The notes below the pieces were generated by a model. It was not told the origin of the DNA, ran no database searches, and worked only from the letters and a program-made list of their open reading frames with translations. The position numbers and the translations under genes were made by a program. This document shows positions 35,149 through 46,752 of a stretch of DNA of 64,000 nucleotides, in pieces. The DNA is from Isoetes taiwanensis. Taxonomy: Eukaryota > Streptophyta > Lycopodiopsida > Isoetales > Isoetaceae. The first letter of the stretch is position 1; every line of letters starts with the position of its first letter. The stretch is from positions 12,105,426 to 12,169,425 of the forward strand of contig JAJEKV010000036.1 of NCBI GenBank assembly GCA_021234155.1. Direction: 5' to 3'.

Positions 35149-37579
35149 TGTAACGGACCTAGGATTTTGAGGTAAATTGTGGATTATTTTATTTTAAAGA
35201 TGCAAAGGAATATTAATCAAAATATCACGCATGCAGAGAAATACGTCGTATATGTAGAGATTATACGGACAAAATACTGTGGTTAAAAATAAATATAAGT
35301 ACAGAGAAAAGCATTGGGGAAAAAGATTGATTGCAGAGGGATTGCTGAAGGAGCGAATCGCGTGCAGAGCTCTGGGAGCGTGTTGGAGCGCAGAAAAAGC
35401 AACAAGCGGGATTCCAGGTGGGGATTAAGCCTTACACCTGGGGTTTTGGTGCTTGATTAAGTTGTGATTTGAGTATAGTGATGGTTGTTCTTGTTATATA
35501 AGTTTGGAATTTACTCATGTCTTATCTTGAGCTGGGATAGTAAGACTGCATGTTTATGAACTTTTCACTTGAAGCCATTCTATGTTTTTGAATTAGGGAA
35601 GTTCTTGAACTTGGATATGATTTATTAGATTCAATCAATATAGAAATGAGCGGAAACATCATCGGGAATGAGAATTGAGCAGAATAATTTAAAAAGTATG
35701 AAGAACTGCCAAGGAGATGACAGTATGTAGAAAAACATGGGATTCTTGTCGGTGTCGGAATGCTTAAAAAGTTAAGGATTAAACCTGGAATGGGGCCGAT
35801 TTGGAACCTGGGATGGCCGATTTGATCTAAAAAGTTGGATTTAGAATGATAAGGATGGGATTCGTGAGCAAAAGCTTGCCTTCTTAACTCTGTTTCCATG
35901 CCTAGAACATGCCTAGAATTAAATGTTTCGGACCCCAAGCGGATCGATTCCAGCAGGAAACACCTGTAGAGGAAGATTTGGCAGGTTAGGATCAGATTGA
36001 TGCCAGATCCGGCAGTTCCTGGTCTGACTTTTATCAGGAAGAAAAATCAGTAGAATCGTCTCCTTCGGCCATAAATGATAAGATTTGGCCTGGAAATCTC
36101 AGTAAAAGCCAGAATCGGCAGGATTTCAGAGGTCTTGGCATGGAATCGATGGCCTGGAGGCCAAATCCGGCAGCTGCAGGCCGAGTTCGTGGCTGTAACG
36201 TGGTTAGGGTTAGGTTAAAATCAACGAAAATGATAAAAACGTTAACAATTGAGTAATTATTAGTAAAGTAGCATAAAATAAGTTAAGTTTAAGCTAAGGC
36301 TATGAGTTAAGGTAAATATCAAGGGTTAGCTGGAACCACGAGTTGGGTGAGGAATTTATTTGAGATTGAGGCATAAGTAAGGAGTTTATGCTAATGGATA
36401 TACGTAATTTATGATTACAATATGAGTAGTCTTAATAATTAGCTAGCTATATATTTAACCTTGGAATTAGCTAAATTGAAGTGGGAAAAGAAAATACAAG
36501 GCATAGGGGTTAGAATGTTATGGATTAATATTATTAAAGTCTCTAATAACCTTAGTGTTAGTGAATCTATGAAAGATATAGACGTTTATTTTTAATAGAA
36601 TGGTGATGGTTGCATTTTTGCATTATTAAGGCTATGGTTAGACATTTCATGTGTGAATTATGGAATTATTTGATGTTGAGTATGTTAAGGCATGGGCATG
36701 ATGGTGAATGGTATGTAATTGTATATGGTGAAATTCTTTGATATAGACCTCTGGGGCCGGAGTCTAGGTGCGATGGTCTAGACTCACGGTTTGCACAGTG
36801 CTATGTAAATGGTATTTTGAACATCGGGCGTTGGTACCGTAAGGTACAACGTCATGCACAGTAAGTGGTCCTCCAATGCTGGACGCAGCGTGGAAGGGTG
36901 TGTACACACGTGGTTACCCCGCCTCTATGTCACTGGCCTGATCAGCCGAGTTGACCTTGCTCAGACCCAGAGGAATATTGGTTGCTATGTTGATGCTATG
37001 GTTGCTTGGCTAGTGTATATGTGGTATTTAATGCTGGAATCAAGTTGCAATGGTTGTGCTTAGCGTAATTATGCATTGTGTTTATGTTGGTTGGACTAGT
37101 AACTTGGATTGCAGGGGCGAGGTTACGGTAAGGCTAAGTTACTGTTCTAAGTTAATGCTTGTGGTAATTGATGCTTGATATATTCTAAATCCCCGATCCC
37201 CACTTAGTCCGTGTGACTAACCCCGTGGTTAAATGGTGTAAGCAGAAGTGCGAGATGCTCCGGCAAGTAGCCAAGCTGCAGAAAGGCGAGAGTAGGAGTG
37301 TGTGAATTGCTAGATAATACATTTGATTAATATAACTATTATTATTATGGATCGGTTTAAACTATAATTTATTTGTAAACTTGGATGTTGTGTGGGATTT
37401 TGCCGAGCAATGGCAAGTATAATATTTTTTTTTTGGGACCTTAGAGCACGAATAAAGATTAAATTCTTTACCTAAGTATGTATGTATTAATTTTTTGAGT
37501 CTAAGAGCTAAGTAGATCCAACGGTAGAGATCGATGGGATCTCCAGTTACCGAGAGGTTAACTGGCCAGGCCCGTCACA
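35149..37579 (+). repeat. Right 2.4-kb LTR
   Basis: Partner of 28,942-31,385, starting TGTAACGGACC after the purine tract and ending CCCGTCACA before the target copy ACTGA. The A-box-like motif recurs at 37,513-37,529. Where the two LTRs disagree, this copy usually reads CTG or CAG. Confidence 0.92.
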
Positions 37580-37584
37580 ACTGA

Positions 37585-39843
37585 TGATGATAAAAGGGCA
37601 AGCATAGGTTGGAATAAAGCTGAGGTGTTTCAAATAAAAAGGAATTGGCCAGGTATATGGCTTTTATCACCTTCAGAATGTTTGTATGCTTGTTATTGCA
37701 TGTCTAGAACTGTATTGCTATTTATAGAAGATCAATTGTCTTTAATCCGGGTGGTTTTGAAGTAATTGGTGGGCGATGCGTACATGGCTCGAGTGCGTAT
37801 TCACTAATCGTTCGTGGATGATCGAACATGATGTCTTTCTTTCCATGATTTGATAGTGATAAGGTGCCCAAAAATGGTTGAAATAGTTGAACTGGAGAAT
37901 TGCTATGATTATAGCCATTGGAAGGTTTTCCAAAGAGTAAAAATATTTATTTGATAACATGGGCAACTGGCTAAGGAGAGACCGTTTTTGTATTCATGGG
38001 TTGGCTTGGTCTACATAACAATGTCTTATATTAGCTCTTCCTTTTGATTTTCCTACTTGGTAAGGAATTGTTTGCTTTCTGTTCTAGTTTGCATTCTGCC
38101 AGTGCAGGTTACGTATGTGCACGTTACGTTTTTTGTACTTAAGGTACCATACTCGAATGTACTATATGAACTTATTCATTTTGTGCATTAAATAAGAAAA
38201 AAAAATGTTTTTTGTTTATGTATGCGTAGGATACGTACTTTACAGGTATGAGGTACAGTACGTACTTTATAGGTATGATACAGGTATTATTCAAAAAAAA
38301 AAAGGGTTGACGTACGTACCGTATATATTTTGTGGTTCGTATGTACCATACACGTACTTTAAACAACAAATTTGACATACATTTGTACGTTAAACTGGCT
38401 CTCGTACGTTATCCCATGTTGTACGTTGCATACATATTGTACACGTACGGTATGGGAAGCACGGTACTACATTGCTTTTTGCATATATTGATTTCTTTAT
38501 TACATGTGGCTAGCAGATCAATCCAGATCCTTCTATCTCCAGCAAAATCCATCCTTGCAAAACAATGTCTTTTTTATTAGCTCTTTCTTTCAATCTTCCT
38601 AGATAAGAAATAGAGTCCAGAACAAAAATTGCATGTTTTCCTTATATATTGTGTTTGTCATGAAGCTGCACAGGATGAATGAAGTTGTGCTGTTGCATTT
38701 ATAATATGTTTTGAATAGGTAGACTGCATTAGGCCATCTTAAAACATTTTTTCAAGGCATGTAATCAGTAGGTCAGTTATCATTATTCCATTCATCCGTT
38801 GCCATTGTTTATGCATTAGACTAAGCTTGAATTTTATTCATTCTTATCTTCATAGTTGTAAAATAAGTATGTCTTGATTGTAATGCTCTCAAGTGAAATT
38901 ATATGCTATCCAGTAATGTAAGTCCTTATGGCTCGATATTCTCATCAGAGATAGTAACCAGAAATAGCAAACATGGTGATTTCTAAATGATAATTAGCTG
39001 AAGTTGAACATTACAAATATTTAGTGGAATAAGTGAGACAAGATATGACATGTGGGAGGCGGGGGAAGAGGGGGGGGGAGGGGGAGGAGTGTAGAATTTG
39101 ATCATGTGTAGGCTTCCAATTATCACGTATAAGTGAAACAGAGGTGGCAGTCGCATATTGTTGTTTATTTTTTCTGACCAGCTTCTAGATACATTAATCT
39201 TTATTTTTATATAGTGTCAATTATGTCGATATCGTTTCTTCTGACAGTCCCAATTCCCAAAGTCTACTCTAGCCTTTTGATCTAAGAACATTTTTCTCTG
39301 CAAGTTCATTAATGATTAAGTCTAGCGTGCTTCCACATAATATTATCACCTGTCTAATTGCAGGAGCATAAGTGAAGTGACTTAAGCATATACACAATAG
39401 AACAGCAGTTTACAATGGGCTAGTACAGCTACTACTAATAGGATAAAAAAACCTCCCTGTTTCGAAAGGTTTTTAAGTGAAAAACCTTTGCAGTAATGAT
39501 GATACTAAACAGTAATAAATACGTTTGTACAAAGAAGAACATAGTGACTGCTGCTGGCTTAGCAATTGAAGACGCTCATCTAGAACCTCAAATATGTATA
39601 ATGCCAAGTTATGCACAGGTGATGCTCCGAGAAGTTGTGGAAGCATGGAATGTATGCTAATGTCCAATAACAATTCATGATAATCTCAAAGGGAAGACAT
39701 AATCCTACATCTAACTAGGAACAACATAGAGATGCAATATTAGAATCTCCATCTCTATGAAAGATGCTCAAACTCTTCATTGTGCTCCACACAAAGATGC
39801 TAACCCTCCCCCCCCCACATGGGAAAAAGAGAAAGCCATGTCA
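37585..39843. other. No gene; GTACGT-rich stretch
   Basis: About 38,105-38,460 is packed with TACGTA, CGTACG and GTACGT words, far denser than its surroundings. A poly(A) run is at ~38,293-38,303 and a G-rich patch at ~39,060-39,087. ORFs here lack recognisable domains. Confidence 0.4.
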
Positions 39844-39950
39844 GAAGAGGAAGAGGAAGAGGAAGAGGAAGAGGAAGAGGAAGAGGAAGAGGAAGAGGAA
39901 GAGGAAGAGGAAGAGGAAGAGGAAGAGGAAGAGGGAAGAGGAAGATTTTC
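39844..39950 (+). repeat. Hexanucleotide microsatellite (GAGGAA)n
   Basis: About 17 uninterrupted copies of GAGGAA. The Glu-rich, Arg/Lys-rich and Ser-rich ORFs in the three frames over this tract are artefacts of the repeat. Confidence 0.95.
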
Positions 39951-41082
39951 AAGCACCCTAACGTACCGTCCAAACCTTTGAATTAAACATCTACGCACTC
40001 CAAAATCCATGCTTTTTCGACCTCCAACCACCTTACAATCTGTCCAAACCTGTGAATTCAATTTCAAAGAGCTCTAAATTTTGAGGCGGGCATGGATTTT
40101 TTCGAGTACGTGGAGCAGGAAGTGCTGGAAAGAAAAAACCACCTGCTGCTAACATCGACTATTAGTTTTCAATTAAACATTGTCTTCCATACAAGAAAAA
40201 TAAATGCTTCTGGTAGTCTGATATCCATTGCCATTGCATCGCCAGTGTTCAATTTTTTTTTTAAAGTTAAGGATGTTGTGTAGTAGTCATCAAAACTTTA
40301 AGGACGTTGCATGACAAAAATTCTTAAGTCAAACTTTTGTCCCACTATGTATATTTCACCCACAGATTTCATGGAGACTAGGACCTTGCCATTTCTCTTC
40401 TCATTTAATCATAAACACGCATATCCTTATTTTACGTTGACGTCTATGTATGCAATCTAGGCTCACCCTTATCATACGCATAAAAATGTCTTGCTATACC
40501 CTTATACCCCTTAAGATACAACTAGACAAGTGAGATTAATGGTAGATACCCCTTATTGTAAGTACATAATATGCAATAAAAAGAACCACTTGGCATACAC
40601 TCAAAGGATTTATATGCCCCCAAAAAAAAAAAAAAAAAAACAACCAAAAGAGCCTTCTTTTTGATGTGCATGTATACTTGCATATGTAGAAACAATCTAC
40701 CTTTAATCTAGAATGTCTAGATCTTTCAAAGAACAATGCATGTATGATAAAAACATCTCCATTGCGATGTTAGAAATTTATCCCCACTGGATCCAGTAGG
40801 AATTACTTCTAACTATTTCATATAACACTATATCCAACAGACATTATAAAATAGCAATTCTTACCAAAGTTTCATGTTTCTTTTGTGATTGTTAGGCCTT
40901 GAAGGACTATGTTGCCTCTCATTTTCTCACATTTGACCTTTCAAAGAGAATCTTGACAGACTTTGGGAATATTGAGAACTTGACCAAATCTACGGGAATT
41001 TGGTGCAATGTTGAGGAAACCTAAGCAAGTCTAGAGGAAATGTTCGTGGTAGAGGATCTTAGTTGCCTTATTAAATATTATT
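39951..41082. other. No gene recognised
   Basis: AT-rich with an 18-20-bp poly(A) tract near 40,621-40,640. No domain-bearing ORF or element terminus. Confidence 0.35.
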
Positions 41083-41655
41083 GACATTAACAACCAACAC
41101 ATAACTACCATTGACATTAATTAACACAACCATTGGGTCCAACACGTTTAAATTAAAATCCCCCATAAACCCCCTTTGGTTTGGGTGCATATTCACACGG
41201 GGGATGACTCCGGGCAACGAGAGCTGTTGGATAGGCATATTCACCCCTTATTCCTTAATCTACACCGTACGTAAAGTTCCTCGTTTGTGGGGTATGCAAG
41301 TACAAAATTTGCTATACTATATAACAAGATTCGCAAAATACTATAAGATTTCAAGCAGAATACTATATGGTGTTGATTTCGTACGTGCAAAATACAATTA
41401 TGAGGGCTCTCGCTGCCTTACGTCACCCCTCGTGTGAATATGCACCTAAACCAAAGGGGGTTTAAGGGGGATTTTAATTTAAATGTGTTGGACCCAATGG
41501 TTGTGTTAATTAATGTCAATGGTAGTTATGTTTTGGTTGTTAATGTCAATGGTTGTTATTTGTTGGTTGTTATGTGTTGGGGGATTTAATTTTTATATGT
41601 TAGATGTTAATGGTTTGTGTTGCAAAAAAAAAATTTTGGCCCCTTCGGGGCCTTA
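41083..41655. mobile_element. Foldback element, copy 2 (both arms present)
   Basis: The left arm (41,083-41,226) is the inverted complement of 41,404-41,553. Both contain AAATCCCCC-TAAACCCCCTTTGG, GGTGCATATTCACACG and GGCAACGAGAGC-like blocks. The right arm continues another ~100 bp to the terminal hairpin GGCCCCTTCGGGGCC (41,638-41,652), the same hairpin that opens copy 1 at 10,477. The loop of ~175 bp has no coding content. Confidence 0.7.
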
Positions 41656-42290
41656 GGGACGCCCCCCCCCCTGTGACAAAATTTTTAGAATTCAAACCAG
41701 AAAAAAACTAGAATTCATTTGAGGCTTTCATCACCTGTAGCTTTTGAATTTGATCACAATAAAACAAATAGAACATAAGTAAAAGTTACCATAAAGATAG
41801 AGCAGATTGATCCCATTATTCTGAAAGTCATAAAGTTTGCAACACCCATACACAAACATTTTTCAACTGGAATTTAATAGCAGCCTTTGGTCTCCATGGA
41901 TTCTTGTGGTGAGAAACCAAAATGGAAAACTTTTCTGCTTGTTAGCACAAGGATCTAGAAGCCTTGGAATTTGCTTAATAACTGCCTCAAAATCTAAAAA
42001 TGCATGGTAATTTTTTGCAAGCTTCATTCGGAATGAGCCATAAAACAATATCCAATAGCGCAATCCTGTATTAATCAGCTGGTAGGATGTGAAAGCCTAC
42101 CAAACCCGGCCGCAAAATTGCTATTTTAGCATAGATAACTTAACCAAACATATCCATATCATACACTATCAAAAAGATCTCGGAGAGAGCTTTCCAACGC
42201 AATAAAAATCATCTCAAACAGAGCTCTAGATCAAAAGTTATATAAGAAATGTGTTGTCGGCGGGGAAACTGCACTACATGTGCCCTTCAA
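41656..42290. other. No gene recognised
   Basis: AT-rich spacer between the foldback element and a tandem duplication. Confidence 0.35.
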
Positions 42291-42488
42291 GCCCTTCATG
42301 TGCCCATTATGCACCACACACACAAAAAGAGGGCTTTTGTTGTGAGCCATTGGTTGTTGACCACTGAAAAAAAAAGGCTAAAATCAATGGCCCTTCAGGT
42401 GCCCATTATGCACCACACGCACAAAAAAGGGCTTTTGTTGTGAGCCATTGGTTGTTAACCATTGAAAAAAAAAGGCTAAAATCAATGG
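42291..42488 (+). repeat. 99-bp tandem duplication
   Basis: Two copies (42,291-42,388 and 42,390-42,488) share GCCCTTCA-GTGCCCATTA, GGGCTTTTGTTGTGAGCCAT and AGGCTAAAATCAATGG with a few differences. Confidence 0.85.
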
Positions 42489-42499
42489 CTCAGAAATGG

Positions 42500-42616
42500 T
42501 GCACTCTAGATGTACGCACTAGTACATCCATTTGAATACATCACGAAATCATAGGAAAACCTAGTGAAAAGCGTACAAAAACACAAAGAAAACCCCATGT
42601 TATTATGCTACATATT
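42500..42616 (+). repeat. Dispersed repeat, copy 2
   Basis: Inverted partner of 8,204-8,320, similar along its full length. It directly follows the 99-bp duplication, which copy 1 lacks. Confidence 0.7.
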
Positions 42617-44519
42617 GGACAACAATGAGTTCAATCGAATGAGTCGACGTAATCTAGAACATGGACTATTATATATTCTTGTTCCAATCTTGCTTTTCAA
42701 TAGTCAAATAATCCAGTGGTCAACTTGTATAGGATGGATAGGAAAGTCTTATTAGATGAACAGAAACCTTGATTGAGCAAGATGTCCATGGCATGCTGCA
42801 ACACAATTTCCTACTATTTCTAGTGGAGATTTATTCTTAACTTAGGGGAACAAATCAAAATTGCTGCACTCACAACCTATCAGATTTGGGTTGCCAATGT
42901 TAAACAAGTGCCACGGCCTGTCTTCAATCGACCACCGCGTGCCCCGAGACAATAGCAACCCCAATAGGCAACGCAGCAAGTTCCTCCTGATCAGCAAGTG
43001 CAAGAAGAGATCTTTAATCTCCTCAACCCTATTTTACAACCATCTGGTTGGGTTGGTATCGTTGCACAACAAGCATAAGGCACACACTCTTATGCTCTAC
43101 AACTCAAAGATACCCAACCTGCTTTTGCTGTGAATGTTGTTCCTCCTGTTCGCTCTGTTAGATTTGCATGCCGAGGACCTTATGCCAAATGTTATGCCTA
43201 AAGTCCGCAATGCTCTTCTTCAGCCAATGGAGACTGCTGAATGTCGCGCTCTTGCCAATGTTAATGCTACTATTCGCGCTCAACAACGTGGCCAGGCATC
43301 ATCGTCTTCCACGCCATCTCCTCACGCTCAGCCATATCCAAATATAGCGGTAAAGGTTGAGCTTTTAAAAGAGGTTTCGGCTTTCCTTCCCTAGACGAAA
43401 GCTCCCTTTGATCCTGCCTCTCCTTCAGCTCATATCCCGTTGGAATGACAGGAAGAACTGGCTAAAATCAATATTCCTCTGAGTTTGGCTACTATCATCA
43501 AGTTGTGCCACGCACTTAAAGAACAACTGCCACTTCCCACAGTGTTAGTTGGAGCTGTTGCCACCTTCACGCCCACGGTCCACGCTACAGTTGGTAATCA
43601 ACCTATTGACCATGTTCAGATCGATGGTGGCAGTGCTGTGAATCTCATCACGGATAAGTTACGACACCAACTTGGTATCACACAGCTATATCGGGCTCCA
43701 TATGACATCAAACTTGCCAATGGCCATATCACGTGCCCTTAAGGTATTACTCCTCCCCTCACCATTAATATAGGGAGATCTCAAATTTCCTCTAGAATTT
43801 GGAGTTTGGAGAGCGGGAGAAGACCCTGGTGATTATGACATGCCGTGGGATGACCTTTTATTAGGCAGGCCAAAAGCATCCACTATTGGACCACTGATCA
43901 ATTGGTTATCACTGATGGCACTCTCAATGCCACCATGGACTTGGAAATAGGTAAACTTATTGCTATTGAACACCTTGAGCCTACGCTGTCTGACAGTGAC
44001 TCGGATGTCATTCAGAACACTTATCAGGTCCAAGTTCCAACAACACCACACCTACTTTCATCTTACCCTGAGTATGTTGACCCGTGGGGTGATATGGAGC
44101 TTGACCATGACCAAGCTATTGCTACTCTGATTGACCCATATTTGGTACCATGCAATCATGTTCAAGTTGTTGATCATAATGAGGAGAATGTTTAGCTCCT
44201 TTCAATAAATTGGCTACCGCATTTTTTCTATAATGGCTACTGCATAACCACCAGTCCTTTTGCATCCACCTGCTCATATTGTCATAGATGCTGAGGTTAT
44301 TCCTCATATTCGGACTCCTGCAATGGAGATTATTGACTTAGGTACTAATCAACCTATTCGATTAGCAATTGGGCTACCTAAATCTTACAGGACCCGAGCC
44401 TTGAGATTATTTTACAAATTCAAACATATTTTTGCATGGAGCTACAAGGATTTACGAGGCATCAAGAAAGAATTGGGGTAACTCACCATTCCTACCAAAA
44501 TAGATGCACAATCTATCTA

Positions 44520-44928
44520 TGTAACGGACCCATGGGAGACTGCTCGAGTAGATCTTCGTGTGTGTTCCCGAGACACCGGCATAAATGGGTAGAAGCGACT
44601 ACTCATAAACGTCTAGACAGTTTTGCCCAGTTGGTTAAGGGCATGTTGGTTAGGAACGTTACATTTGGTATCAGAGCAGGGCTCGAGTTCGAGTCTACAT
44701 GGGGGCAAGTATGACCTGGAGTATCGTTGGACGGTAGGTCATGACTTGGTTTGTGATGCTCGAGCATAGTCTAGTGGGAGAGATTGTAACGGACCCATGG
44801 GAGACTGCTCGAGTAGATCTTGATGTGCGTTCCTGAGACACCGGCATAAATGGGTAGAAGCGACTACTTATAAACGTCTAGACAGTTTTGCCCAGTTGGT
44901 TAAGGGCATGTCGGTTAGGAACGTTACA
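44520..44928 (+). mobile_element. TRIM (miniature LTR retrotransposon), 409 bp
   Basis: Two 144-bp LTRs (44,520-44,663 and 44,785-44,928) start TGTAACGGACCC and end GGAACGTTACA. The target duplication ATCTA is perfect (44,515-44,519 and 44,929-44,933). The primer-binding site TGGTATCAGAGC starts at 44,666, and a purine tract TAGTGGGAGAGATTG precedes the right LTR. The 121-bp interior has no coding capacity. It sits inside the RT region of an older Ty3 remnant. The LTRs differ at only a few positions, so insertion was fairly recent. Its LTR resembles the short LTR-like block at 31,505-31,662 in the chromovirus leader, pointing to a related helper. Confidence 0.92.
44623..44696 (+). promoter_or_regulatory. 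tRNA-like A-box and B-box across the TRIM LTR/internal junction
   Basis: TTGCCCAGTTGGTTAAGGGC (44,623-44,642) has an A-box-like core inside a D-arm-like hairpin (GCCC, loop AGTTGGTTAA, GGGC). About 50 nt further, AGTTCGAGTCT (44,686-44,696) resembles a B-box. The A-box is in the LTR and the B-box lies just past the primer-binding site. Polymerase III activity is inference. Confidence 0.35.
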
Positions 44929-45849
44929 ATCTAGTAACGATAGTACCGGCTCAAGGCTAAGATCGATAAACTCCTGGTGGCAGGACTCATTTATGAGGTA
45001 AAACATTCTGACTGGGTGAGCTCTATTGTCATTGCTCTAAAGCACCCAATGGTAAGATCCCTGTCTACATGAACTAGTACCTGACCATAAACCATGACCA
45101 TTTTCCACTTCCCTTCACGGACTAGGTCCTTGAAGAAGTTGCTGGCCATGAAATGTAATCCTTTACGGATGGCTTTTCTGGCTATAATCAAATTTCAATC
45201 CGCCCCGAAGATCAACTCAAAACAACTTTTACCACGTCGTGGGGTACTTTTGCATACAAAGTGGTACCTTTTGGGTTATCAAATTCACCATCCACCTTTC
45301 AGCGCATCATGCTCTCAGTTTTTTGGGATTTCATGAAAGGGGATGCTTTTCTTCAAATCTTTCAGGATGATTTTTCTGCTTACAACACTATGGATGCACA
45401 TCTTTCCAAATTAGAGCTAGTTTTTCAGAAATGTGAAGAATCAGGTATCAGTCTCAACCCTAAGAAATGCACATATGATCTTACTTCTAGCATTCTACTT
45501 GGTCATGTCCTCAGTGAGAATGATATTACCACAGATCCAGCAAAAATTAGTTGTGTTCTCCAGGCTCACCCGCCACATAATATCAAGAAGACACACTCTT
45601 TCTTAAGCAAAGTCAATTCATTCCTGGCTTGGCTGCCAAGGCTGATCCTATTCATAATCTAGATGGTGACGAGTCTACTTGGGCTTGGAATCCTCAGGCA
45701 GACGCGGCTTTTCAAGAAGTCAAGGTATTACTCACTCAAATTTTGAACCTTGTTCCTCCTTAGTGGGACAAGCCGTTTGATGTACATGTTGATGTATCTG
45801 CATTTGCCATTGGCGCGGTTCTAGCTCAAGAGTATGAACCCAACCTGTT

Positions 45850-46752
45850 GTGGCCAACAACCCCTCATATATGACGCCCATGAATGAAAGCAGATCTGGA
45901 AGGAAGAGACATTTGGCACGTAAGCGTGCTGCAGAGGCTAAAGCCTTGAGGTTAGAATATAATGTAAATGCTACAGAGATAGTTCATGTTGGCCAATCAT
46001 CCAATGTACCAGCAATTAGGGAGATAATCATGTCAGCACCAATGCATTGTCTGTTTGGTCAAGTAGATAAGCTACCGACACGATGCCAGCATTTGAATGA
46101 CATGGTTGCAGAAGGAACTGCTGCACATACGGGAGATTCAAATCTCATCACATCAGAAGTAAATGATATTAGGATGCAATTATTTTCCACAATACATGAA
46201 CAAATGGGTGATTATACAGTGTTACTGCAAGTTAGGGAGATCTCACACGAACATGTACCAGGGTCTTATATGGGAACATCTCACAGAAAAATGCCACCTG
46301 TTGTGGCCAACGACCCCTCATATATGACACCTGTTGATGAAAGCAGGTCTGATAGGAAGAGACGTTTGGCACGTAAGCGTGTTGCAAAGGTTAAAGCCTT
46401 AAGCTTGGAATATGATATGAATGCTACAGGGAAAGTTCATGTTGGCCAATTATCTAGAATACCAGCAATTGGGGAGACAGTCACGCTAGAGCCAACCCGT
46501 TGTCTGTATGGTCAAGTAGGTAAGCTAATGACAAGACACCAACATTTGAATGACATGGTTGTGGAAGGAACTGCAGCACATACGGGGGATTCACATCTCA
46601 TCACACTAGAAGTAACTGATATTAGGGTGCAATGTTACAAAGTACAAGAACAAACGGGTGATCATGCAATGTTGCTGCAAACTACGGAGATGAATATTGA
46701 TTGTTTTAGCACACATGTCAAGCATAAGTCATTGGTACCTCCCATTGACTAA
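45850..46752 (+). CDS. 300-codon ORF of two ~151-residue repeats, unknown function
   Basis: A single open frame, apparently made by duplication. The DNA unit beginning CCTGTTGTGGCCAACAACCC at 45,844 recurs at 46,297, a period of 453 bp (151 codons). Each unit has PSYMTPxxESRSxRKRxLAR, KRxAxxKALxLEY, a central CL-GQV-KL-TR-QHLNDMV block and EGTAAHTGDSxLIT. The Arg/Lys-rich start suggests nucleic-acid binding. Shuffled basic repeats of this style (RLARKR-type) occur near the N-terminus of some Helitron/PIF1-like transposon proteins; that is only an analogy. A third, decayed unit follows at ~46,755-46,900. The ORF begins exactly where the Ty3 remnant stops, so it may belong to an element inserted there. 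No helicase, Rep or nuclease motif is present. Confidence 0.45.
   Translation: MANNPSYMTPMNESRSGRKRHLARKRAAEAKALRLEYNVNATEIVHVGQSSNVPAIREIIMSAPMHCLFGQVDKLPTRCQHLNDMVAEGTAAHTGDSNLITSEVNDIRMQLFSTIHEQMGDYTVLLQVREISHEHVPGSYMGTSHRKMPPVVANDPSYMTPVDESRSDRKRRLARKRVAKVKALSLEYDMNATGKVHVGQLSRIPAIGETVTLEPTRCLYGQVGKLMTRHQHLNDMVVEGTAAHTGDSHLITLEVTDIRVQCYKVQEQTGDHAMLLQTTEMNIDCFSTHVKHKSLVPPID

Larger units (their letters stand above)
28942..37579 (+). mobile_element. Ty3 chromovirus with ~2.4-kb LTRs, recent, internally deleted
   Basis: LTRs at 28,942-31,385 (2444 bp) and 35,149-37,579 (2431 bp) start TGTAACGGACC and end CCCGTCACA. A perfect 5-bp target duplication ACTGA lies at 28,937-28,941 and 37,580-37,584. 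A primer-binding site TGGTATCAGAGC is present but 279 bp inside the left LTR end. A purine tract (TTTTTGGAGGAGAGAC) precedes the right LTR. The internal region has gag, protease and RT, then jumps to the integrase C-terminus and chromodomain. RNase H and the DDE core are missing, so this copy cannot move by itself. Confidence 0.92.
42870..45850 (+). pseudogene. Non-chromovirus Ty3 gag-pol remnant, split by a TRIM
   Basis: In order: a Pro/Gln-rich gag-protease linker at ~42,880-43,190 (QQVPPDQQVQEEIFNLL; NVVPPVRSVRFACRGPYAKC); a protease-like block at ~43,590-43,740 (DHVQIDGGSAVNLITDKL, with DGGS at the active site); a PR-RT linker to ~44,195; the start of RT at ~44,395-44,515 (FYKFKHIFAWSYKDLRGI); the inserted TRIM; then RT again from ~44,945 (KLLVAGLIYEVKHSDWVSSIV), with catalytic IFQDDFSAYN at ~45,357-45,385 and LLGHVLSENDITTDPAKI. 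RNase H starts at ~45,775 (VHVDVSAFAIGAVLAQ) and breaks off near 45,840. QDDF in place of the usual FxDD context, frame breaks and stops show it is dead. LTRs were not found. Confidence 0.65.

Noticed and set aside
39757-40067. Long Glu-, Arg/Lys- and Ser-rich ORFs over (GAGGAA)n
   Set aside because: All three frames and the reverse strand are open only because the hexanucleotide repeat lacks stops; there is no domain outside it.
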